In this document: positions 47,376-53,078 of the stretch, piece by piece
Position numbering within the stretch: the first letter of the stretch is position 1
Layout: each line of letters begins with the position of its first letter
Assembly: GCF_030645145.1 (NCBI RefSeq)
Contig: NZ_JAUSMI010000087.1
Span: 1 to 53,078, forward strand
DNA from: Microcella sp.
GTDB taxonomy: Bacteria; Actinomycetota; Actinomycetes; Actinomycetales; Microbacteriaceae
DNA length: 53,078 bases
Direction of reading: 5' to 3'
Made by a program: the position numbers and the translations under genes
The notes under the pieces: model-generated
What the model was told of the DNA's origin: nothing
The model's database searches: none
The model's input: the letters and a program-made list of their open reading frames with translations, nothing else

Positions 47376-48716
47376 ATGACGGATCTGCGCACGCACTCGG
47401 GTCGACGCGTCGAGGTGCTCGACGGCGACGCCGCGAAGATCATCGAGCGCGGGGAGGCCATCGAGGCCCTCGGCGCCCAGATGGAAGGAGCCTCCCGCGT
47501 CCTCCGCGACATCGGCGACGGGGCCGAGGAGCAGAGGGGGCGCTCGATCGAGCGCATCCAGGAGGAAGTCGGGGACGTCCACGAGGAGCTCCACCTCGCC
47601 GCCGAGCGCTACACCCCGACCGGTCGCGTGATGAAGACCTACGGGCAGGCGCTCGACTCCGTCCAGGTGGAGATGACCCGCATCGTGTCCGACGCGGAGG
47701 CCGCTCGCGCCGTGCTCGTGCAGCGGCAGGCGCAGGCCGCCGCCGCGGCATCCGCTCTCGACCGCTTCGAGCCCGACGCCGACGACCCCTCCGCGACCGC
47801 GACGGCCGACCGGCTCGCCGACGGCGCGAGCGCCGCGGCGGGGCTCGCGGACGCCGCGCGGGAGGACCTCGACGACGCCCTGCGCGCCTACGACATCCAG
47901 TTCGACATGTGGGACGAGGCCTACGAGGCGGCGCTCGAGGGCATCGAGGACGCCACCAAGGGCAACATCACCGATCACTGGACGGACAACCTCGCCGGCG
48001 TCGTCGAGGTCATCCTCACCGTGCTGCAGGTCGCCGGGGTGATCCTCGCGCTCGCCGCGCTGATCATCGGCGGGCCGCTCTTCGCCGCCCTCGCCGCCAT
48101 CGCCGGCGTGCTCGCTCTGCTCGGCACGCTGTACCTCGCGGCGAAGGGCCGCCGCAACGGCGGCGACGTCGCGTGGGCGGTCGTGGGGGTCCTCCCGTTC
48201 GGGAAGCTCGGCAAGCTGTTCCAGTCCGGCAAGCGCATGACAGGGCTGCGCGAGTTCGCCACCGCGCCCGTCATGGACATCGTCACGCCGGTGCGGCGCA
48301 TCGTCGCCCTGCGTCGCCTCCCGTCCGCCGAGGTGATCCGCCAGGGTGGAGGTATGGGCAGCCGGGCGGCACAGGGTCTTGCCCAGCGCATTCGCACAGA
48401 CTTCACGCTGTTCAGCGGAGGGGGCCCTTCCGGCATCGTCACTCGCATCACGCAAGGCTCCAGCCGGACGTGGCAGAACGGGATGGCCGACGCATTCGCC
48501 TCGCTCACGCCGCACCACCAGCGCCTCGTGAGTCCGCATCTCGGAGCGCTGCAGAGCGTCGTAGCCCGCTCGGAGGTATCGATGCCCGAGATGGCCATCA
48601 ACGTGGTCGAGTTCGGGATCAAGCGGACCAACATGGTCCTCGGCCGCTCCTCCGACATCATGACGGCGATGAACGAGCGACCGGTCGACGCGTGGTCGGC
48701 CGAGCTGAGCCGATGA
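47376..48716 (+). CDS. Putative type VII-secreted effector-like protein with unknown C-terminus
   Basis: The 446-residue product has an all-helical N-terminal region of about 190 residues with the alternating pattern of T7SS substrates (GEEIQ-type DIGDGAEEQRGRSIERIQEEVG, and LDSVQVEMTRIV). A hydrophobic pair of segments follows at about 205-258. The next stretch AWAVVGVLPFGKLGKLFQSGK (267-287) looks like a pre-toxin linker. The last 120 residues (GLAQRIRTDFTLFSGGGPSG ... VDAWSAELSR) match nothing I know and show no nuclease, ADP-ribosyltransferase or protease motif. The N-terminal half resembles LXG/T7SS-signal proteins. It could be a toxin, a structural component, or both. Confidence 0.65.
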   Translation: MTDLRTHSGRRVEVLDGDAAKIIERGEAIEALGAQMEGASRVLRDIGDGAEEQRGRSIERIQEEVGDVHEELHLAAERYTPTGRVMKTYGQALDSVQVEMTRIVSDAEAARAVLVQRQAQAAAAASALDRFEPDADDPSATATADRLADGASAAAGLADAAREDLDDALRAYDIQFDMWDEAYEAALEGIEDATKGNITDHWTDNLAGVVEVILTVLQVAGVILALAALIIGGPLFAALAAIAGVLALLGTLYLAAKGRRNGGDVAWAVVGVLPFGKLGKLFQSGKRMTGLREFATAPVMDIVTPVRRIVALRRLPSAEVIRQGGGMGSRAAQGLAQRIRTDFTLFSGGGPSGIVTRITQGSSRTWQNGMADAFASLTPHHQRLVSPHLGALQSVVARSEVSMPEMAINVVEFGIKRTNMVLGRSSDIMTAMNERPVDAWSAELSR

Positions 48717-49315
48717 CGCCGGAGTCCCTCGCCGAGCTCGCGATCCCCCCGTACCGGCTCGTTCTCCCCCAGGGGTGGGAGGAGGCGCCCGCCTCGTCGG
48801 CGACCGCCCAGCTCCTCATCGCGCAGGGCAGCGAGGTCATGAAGCGCGCACACCGGCCCGACCTCGACGTCGAGTTCCGGTCGCTCGTCCGCCGCGGGTT
48901 CGCTCAGCTCTCCGCCGCCGGCGCCGTCTCGGTGTACCTGCAGAGCAACGTCCCTCCCGAGCAGGTCATGCCCGTCTCGATCGTCGTCTCCGTGCGGCGC
49001 GCGCCCGAGGGCGGCACGCTCGATCCGGAGGTGACGGCGATGCTCCGTGAGGGCGGGGCCGGGTTCCTCCGCGACGACCGCGCGATCGTCCGGATGGAGG
49101 CCGATCGGGCGGTCGACGGCGTCGGGGGAGGGGTGCGGACGCGCCAGATCGCCTACGTCATCGCCGTGCCCGGGTCGGGGAGGACGATCGCGCTGCAGTT
49201 CACGACGGCCATCCCGTACCCCGTAGACGGTGACGGGGACGTCGAGCGCATGGTCGACGAGATGGTCGCGCTCAGCAACGTCTGCATGAGCACCTTCGCG
49301 TGGGAGGCCGCATGA
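48713..49315 (+). CDS. Unknown soluble protein, possible Mog1/PsbP-like fold (T7SS locus)
   Basis: The 200-residue product has a YRLVLPQGWEEAPASS start and regular alternation of strands and helices. This pattern recalls LpqN/Mog1/PsbP-like domains, including DUF1795 adaptor proteins of other secretion systems; that likeness is inference. It has no signal peptide or Cys pair. The ATG overlaps the stop of the putative effector (ATGA), so it is co-translated, as expected of an immunity protein, chaperone or adaptor. Its own stop overlaps the next start. Confidence 0.6.
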   Translation: MTPESLAELAIPPYRLVLPQGWEEAPASSATAQLLIAQGSEVMKRAHRPDLDVEFRSLVRRGFAQLSAAGAVSVYLQSNVPPEQVMPVSIVVSVRRAPEGGTLDPEVTAMLREGGAGFLRDDRAIVRMEADRAVDGVGGGVRTRQIAYVIAVPGSGRTIALQFTTAIPYPVDGDGDVERMVDEMVALSNVCMSTFAWEAA

Positions 49316-49860
49316 GCGGGTACGAGCTGCAGTACGACGCGGGCCTCTGGTACCCGCTGCCCGATTCCGGCGACTCTCGGGCGTTCGCCGAGGGACTGGC
49401 CGCGGCGCTCGAGGCCGAGCGGCCCGACATCACCGCGAGCGAGCTCGACGACCTGCGCGCGGTCGCCGAGACGGCCGTCGCGACGCGGCCGCCGGACGCC
49501 TCCGAGTCGTTCCTGTTCCTCCCCGCTGACGTCGGCGCTCTCGGGATCGTCCACTTCGTGATCATCGTCGCGGCGCCGGGCGAGGTCTACTCGGCCGACG
49601 ACCTGCTCGCCGCCTCGGCCGACGCCCTGCTGTCGCCCGTGCGCACCGACCTCGAGCTCGACGGCCTCGGGTCGGGGTCGCGCATCCTGTCCGTCACCCC
49701 GGGGGCAGGGGAGCTCCCGACGGCGCGCATCGAGTACCTCTTCGCGGAGGGTCCCGCCGTGCTCATGGCGTCGGCGCTCGCCCGCTCGATGCGCGACGCC
49801 GGCATCATGACGGCTGCGCTCGACGAGATGCTCGGCGGCTTCCGCTGGATGAGCGAGTGA
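49312..49860 (+). CDS. Unknown soluble protein of the T7SS locus
   Basis: The 182-residue product opens YELQYDAGLWYPLPDSGDSR and ends RDAGIMTAALDEMLGGFRWM, an alpha/beta pattern close to that of the preceding protein. The shared W/F-x-LP opening and the C-terminal helix-Trp suggest the two are paralogues or interact, though identity is low. The ATG overlaps the upstream stop and the gene's stop overlaps the next GTG, so it sits in the coupled unit. No catalytic residues stand out. Unrecognised family. Confidence 0.58.
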   Translation: MSGYELQYDAGLWYPLPDSGDSRAFAEGLAAALEAERPDITASELDDLRAVAETAVATRPPDASESFLFLPADVGALGIVHFVIIVAAPGEVYSADDLLAASADALLSPVRTDLELDGLGSGSRILSVTPGAGELPTARIEYLFAEGPAVLMASALARSMRDAGIMTAALDEMLGGFRWMSE

Positions 49861-50732
49861 CCGCGGCGGAACTCGCCTCGAGCATCCCCGTGTCGGCAGG
49901 GGAGACCCTGTCGGCGGCGCGCGTCCTCGAGGACGCGGCCCTCGCGTCGGCTGCCCCGCAGGTCCGAGCTCGACTGAGGGCGATCGACCGCGACCACGAC
50001 CGAGCGATCGCCGCTCTCCGCGCCCGCTATCGCGAGCGAGAGAGCGCGTACGACGAGGACTGGCCCGACCCGCCGCGCGACATCTGGGGGCTCGACGCGG
50101 CGGCGCTCGTCATCACCGCGATCGCGCTCGCCGTCGTCATCGCGAGCGCGCGATTCGCCGATCGATGGGATGCTCCCTCCGCAGCCGCGCTCTGCGCCGG
50201 GCTGATCGTGCTCGCCACCGTCCTCCACCTCGTCGGGGCGCTCCGCTCCCGGTCGAGCGCGGGCGTCAGCAACCAGCGCGCGAGCTCGGTGATCGGCTTC
50301 GACGCGGTCGCCGCGGTCGCCGGCGCCGGGCTCATCATCTGGCGCGCGAACGGGGCCCGCGGTGGTGCCCCGTTCGACGCGATCATCGCACCGGTCGTGG
50401 TCAGCGCGCTCTGCGGGCTGCTCCTCGCGATCGTCTGGGTCGACGCCCGCCGTCGCGGAGCGCCCGAGCGAGCCCGCGTCGCCCGTTACCGGGTCGCCGA
50501 GGCGTCCTGGCGCGAGGATCTCGACGCCGAGGCGAGCGAGCTCGCCGACCGCTCACGCGCGGCGGCGCTCGCCGTCGTGCAGGCGCTCGACGCCGAGAGC
50601 CGTGCCGCCGTCGAGACCGACCTCGCGGAGGCCGCGCTCGTTCTGAAGCGCCGCGACGACGTGCCGCCGGGGTTCGCCTCCGCGATCGCCGATTCGCCGT
50701 TCGGCGCTCTCCGCTACGACGACCGGGTCTGA
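49857..50732 (+). CDS. Four-helix membrane protein of the T7SS locus
   Basis: The 291-residue product has a helical N-terminal region of about 75 residues with a coiled-coil-like stretch (RARLRAIDRDHDRAIAALRARY). Four membrane helices follow (AAALVITAIALAVVIA; AALCAGLIVLATVLHLVGAL; FDAVAAVAGAGLIIW; VVSALCGLLLAIVWV), then a charged helical C-terminus of about 90 residues. The GTG start overlaps the preceding stop. A strong terminator follows. It may provide a translocon membrane subunit or confer immunity. I do not recognise the family. Confidence 0.65.
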   Translation: MTAAELASSIPVSAGETLSAARVLEDAALASAAPQVRARLRAIDRDHDRAIAALRARYRERESAYDEDWPDPPRDIWGLDAAALVITAIALAVVIASARFADRWDAPSAAALCAGLIVLATVLHLVGALRSRSSAGVSNQRASSVIGFDAVAAVAGAGLIIWRANGARGGAPFDAIIAPVVVSALCGLLLAIVWVDARRRGAPERARVARYRVAEASWREDLDAEASELADRSRAAALAVVQALDAESRAAVETDLAEAALVLKRRDDVPPGFASAIADSPFGALRYDDRV

Positions 50733-50746
50733 TCACCGCGCCTCGT

Positions 50747-50770
50747 GCCCCGCGGGAGCGCCCGCGGGGC
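50747..50770 (+). terminator. Terminator of the T7SS operon
   Basis: A perfect 10-bp stem (GCCCCGCGGG with CCCGCGGGGC) with an AGCG loop begins 14 nt after the last gene of the locus. Confidence 0.7.
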
Positions 50771-50905
50771 GCGTGTTGCTCGTGGGGGAGGAGTCGCGTC
50801 CCCGAAAGGGGGACTACTCATCGCTGAGAGCGTGTCATAACGTCCCGGTGGGGGGCGGCAACGGTATTGGCGTCCCTGCGATCGCGCATGAGGGGGGAGC
50901 CGGCA

Positions 50906-52639
50906 GTGCCGTCATTGACCGAGGTGCTCATCATTCGCGGCATCATGCCCATCGAGACGCTCGATGTGATGAGCGACGATCCGCTGGCCGAGGCCCACAT
51001 CATCCAGATGTTCATGGATGAGGGCCGCGTGACGCCGGGCCAGATCGCGTCCGCTCGCGCCGAGGTCATGGGCCTGTCGTTCGTCGAGCTCTCCGAGTAC
51101 CCGATCGACCGCACGGCCGTCGCGCTCGTGCCCGCAGCCCTGTGCAAGCGGCACAAGGTGCTGCCCATCCACATCGCCGGCGAGATGCTCACGCTCGCCA
51201 TGGTCAACCCCGACGACGTCTTCGCGCTCGACGACGTGCGCGCCGCCACCCGCATGCGCATCGTGCCGATCGTCGCGGAGGAGACCGACCTCGTCGAGGC
51301 GGTCGAGAAGTTCCACCGCGCCGACAGCGAGCTCAACGAGCTCTCGAACGTGCTCGAGGAGGAGAACAGGCCGGAGGACCTGTCGGCGGTCGCGCTGCGC
51401 GATGCCGACGCGGACGATGCGCCGATCGTGCGATTCGTGAACCTCATCATCGGCCAGGCGATCCAGGACAACGCGTCGGACATCCACATCGAACCGGGCG
51501 AGCACGAGCTGCGCGTGCGGTACCGCATCGACGGCGTCCTCCACGAGATGCAGGCCGCGCCCCGCTCGGTCACGAACGGCGTCATCTCGCGCCTGAAGAT
51601 CATGAGCGACATCGACATCGCCGAGCGCCGCAAGCCGCAGGACGGCCGCATGTCGGTCAGCCATGGCGGCCGCCAGATCGACCTTCGCGTCGCGACCCTG
51701 CCGACGGTGTACGGCGAGAAGGTCGTCATGCGAATCCTCGACAACAACGCCACGCGCCGCGATATGAGCGAGCTGCAGCTGCTCGAGTACAACTTCGACG
51801 TCTTCAAGCAGTCGTACACGAAGCCGTACGGCATGATCCTCGTCACCGGGCCGACCGGTTCGGGCAAGTCGACGACCCTGTACACGACCCTCCACGCGGT
51901 CGCGAAGCCCGAGATCAACGTCATCACCGTCGAGGACCCGGTCGAGTACCGCATGGCTGGCATCAACCAGGTGCAGGTGAACCCGAAGGCGGGCCTCACG
52001 TTCGCGAGCGCGCTGCGCAGCATCCTGCGATCCGACCCGGATGTCGTGCTCCTCGGTGAGATCCGCGACAAGGAGACCGCGCAGATCGCCATCGAGGCCT
52101 CGCTCACGGGTCACCTCGTGCTGTCGACCCTGCACACCAACGACGCGCCGAGCGCGATCACCCGTCTCATCGAGATGGACATCGAGCCCTTCCTCGTCGG
52201 TTCGGCCCTCGACTGCGTCGTCGCCCAGCGCCTCGCGCGCCGCCTCTGCGACCGGTGCAAGGCGCCGTACCAGGGCGACACCGAGCAGATGGCGTTCGGC
52301 GTGAGCCTCGCGCAGGCCTTCGGCGAGACCGGCTTCACGACCGAGGACGGCGAGGAGCGCTCGGCGGGCACGGCGCTCGCGTTCGCCTCCGGCCCTACGC
52401 TCTACAAGCCCGTCGGATGCTCGGCCTGCTCGAACACCGGCTACCGCGGTCGCCTCGCCCTGCACGAGGTCATGGCCGTCACGGAGGAGATCGAGCGCCT
52501 CGCCGTGGCGCGCGCCTCCGCCGCCGAGATCCAGAAGGTCGCGCTCGCCCAGGGCATGCGCACCCTCCGCCAGGACGGCTGGGAGAAGGCCAAGCTCGGC
52601 CTCACCTCCGTCGACGAGATCATGCGCGTGGTCGCGTGA
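50906..52639 (+). CDS. pilB: Type IV pilus/type II secretion assembly ATPase (GspE/PilB family)
   Basis: The 577-residue product has the N-terminal MshEN-type domain (LTEVLIIRGIMPIETLDV, ELSEYPIDRTAVALVP) and the GspE ATPase core: Walker A GPTGSGKSTTLYT, Asp box ITVEDPVEY, Walker B LLGEIRD, His box TLHTNDAPSAI. A C-terminal tetracysteine zinc region is present (CDRC ... CSAC). It powers pilus extension. Start GTG at 50906 has GGGGGGAG at 6 nt; a TTG at 50867 and an ATG at 50888 are weaker. It lies downstream of the secretion locus but behind its own spacer, and is unlikely to belong to it. Confidence 0.93.
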   Translation: MPSLTEVLIIRGIMPIETLDVMSDDPLAEAHIIQMFMDEGRVTPGQIASARAEVMGLSFVELSEYPIDRTAVALVPAALCKRHKVLPIHIAGEMLTLAMVNPDDVFALDDVRAATRMRIVPIVAEETDLVEAVEKFHRADSELNELSNVLEEENRPEDLSAVALRDADADDAPIVRFVNLIIGQAIQDNASDIHIEPGEHELRVRYRIDGVLHEMQAAPRSVTNGVISRLKIMSDIDIAERRKPQDGRMSVSHGGRQIDLRVATLPTVYGEKVVMRILDNNATRRDMSELQLLEYNFDVFKQSYTKPYGMILVTGPTGSGKSTTLYTTLHAVAKPEINVITVEDPVEYRMAGINQVQVNPKAGLTFASALRSILRSDPDVVLLGEIRDKETAQIAIEASLTGHLVLSTLHTNDAPSAITRLIEMDIEPFLVGSALDCVVAQRLARRLCDRCKAPYQGDTEQMAFGVSLAQAFGETGFTTEDGEERSAGTALAFASGPTLYKPVGCSACSNTGYRGRLALHEVMAVTEEIERLAVARASAAEIQKVALAQGMRTLRQDGWEKAKLGLTSVDEIMRVVA

Positions 52640-52679
52640 CGCCCGCAGCACCGACCCGACGCCGCCGTAAGGAGCACTC

Positions 52680-53078
52680 ATGACCGACCGACCGATCCAC
52701 GAGATCCCCATGGACCCCGAGGACTCCGACCTGTCGTTCCTGCGCCGCGCCGCGGCGTCCGATGGTCGCGTCTCGCCCGCCGACTGGGATGCCCTGGCCG
52801 CCGCCGCGGGAGCCGCCCCGCCGGCCGCCCCGAGCGCGGTGCCGAGCGCCGCCGACGTCGTCGCCTCGGCGACCGCCCTCCCGCTCAACGTCACGCAGAC
52901 GGGGATGCCCGGGGTGCCACCGAGCGCGCCGCCCACGATGCCGCCGCCCGGCTCCTCCGCTCCGTACAACGCCCCGCCGCCCGCGAGCGCGCCGCTCAAC
53001 GCGCCGCCGCCGGTGGCGTCGGCGCCTCTCGCGTCGTCATCGTTCTCGGCCCCGCCTCCGGTCGGCGGCACGCCGCTG
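52680..53078 (+). CDS. Partial gene, probably next pilus-operon member (N-terminus only)
   Basis: Only the first 133 codons are in the window. The start has TAAGGAG 5 nt upstream, a strong ribosome site. The first 40 residues (MTDRPIHEIPMDPEDSDLSF, then LRRAAASDGRVSPADWDAL) form a charged helical segment; the remainder is Pro/Ala/Ser-rich and disordered up to the window end. Position directly after pilB suggests a PilT-like retraction ATPase or another pilus protein, but no ATPase motif has appeared yet, so this is inference. Codon use matches the neighbours. Confidence 0.6.
   Translation, partial: MTDRPIHEIPMDPEDSDLSFLRRAAASDGRVSPADWDALAAAAGAAPPAAPSAVPSAADVVASATALPLNVTQTGMPGVPPSAPPTMPPPGSSAPYNAPPPASAPLNAPPPVASAPLASSSFSAPPPVGGTPL

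Noticed and set aside
40747-50732. The locus as a complete mycobacterial ESX system
   Set aside because: No EccB, EccD, EccE, MycP, PE or PPE gene is visible, and the ATPase is one FHA-linked chain.
50733-50905. Possible c-di-GMP riboswitch ahead of pilB
   Set aside because: A small hairpin (50798-50814) with a GAAA-type loop is present, but the conserved GCAAAGC-type core and second stem of the GEMM class are not.

Overview
This window looks like chromosomal DNA of a high-GC actinomycete, most likely a member of Microbacteriaceae or a near relative. The reasons are the roughly 70% GC composition, the many GTG and TTG starts, the actinobacterial rpoB-rpoC pair, the 32-residue ribosomal protein bS22 next to a BldC-like protein, and the many genes whose -10 hexamer sits 6-7 nt before the start codon, meaning leaderless mRNAs. 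The family assignment is inference. I saw no rRNA, tRNA, CRISPR array, transposase or prophage.

From 1 to 16.7 kb the genes are mostly housekeeping: an EamA exporter, a small secreted Ser/Pro/Ala-repeat protein, a photolyase, a MarR regulator, an MscS-like membrane protein, an APC permease, an orphan winged-helix regulator preceded by two tiny overlapping ORFs, upp and tadA, two small unknowns, proC, a Trk/Ktr potassium uptake pair, an ArsR regulator, a BldC-like protein, bS22, a HAD-IB hydrolase, a glutaredoxin-like protein, a Dabb protein and an SRAP (YedK) protein. From 16.9 to 33 kb follow a nuclease lipoprotein, a Nei-type glycosylase, an Lhr helicase, an esterase, a NUDIX-like protein, two GNATs, a DEAD-box helicase, a coupled methyltransferase/DUF1684/SRPBCC operon, a ComB-like protein, DUF427, a SprT-like protein, a truncated haemoglobin and a spermidine-synthase-like protein. 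The rpoB-rpoC operon occupies 33.2-40.6 kb and ends in a strong terminator.

The accessory part is 40.7-50.7 kb, a compact type VII secretion (WXG100/EccC) locus. It holds an RDD-FHA membrane protein, an EccC/EssC-like ATPase with N-terminal beta-grasp-like and FHA regions, two small WXG100-like helical proteins, a 446-residue putative substrate with a pre-toxin-like centre and an unrecognised C-terminus, two soluble unknowns, and a four-helix membrane protein. Four of these genes overlap by 4 nt. No EccB, EccD, EccE or MycP is visible. Its two promoters each carry the same 19-bp dyad, 21 bp upstream of the -10, which points to a dedicated regulator. A type IV pilus ATPase gene and the start of a second gene close the window.

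Intergenic DNA is unusually structured. There are several long palindromes with variable stems and similar loops, a minisatellite, and an AT-rich island with a perfectly symmetric four-site operator-like array and a candidate small RNA.
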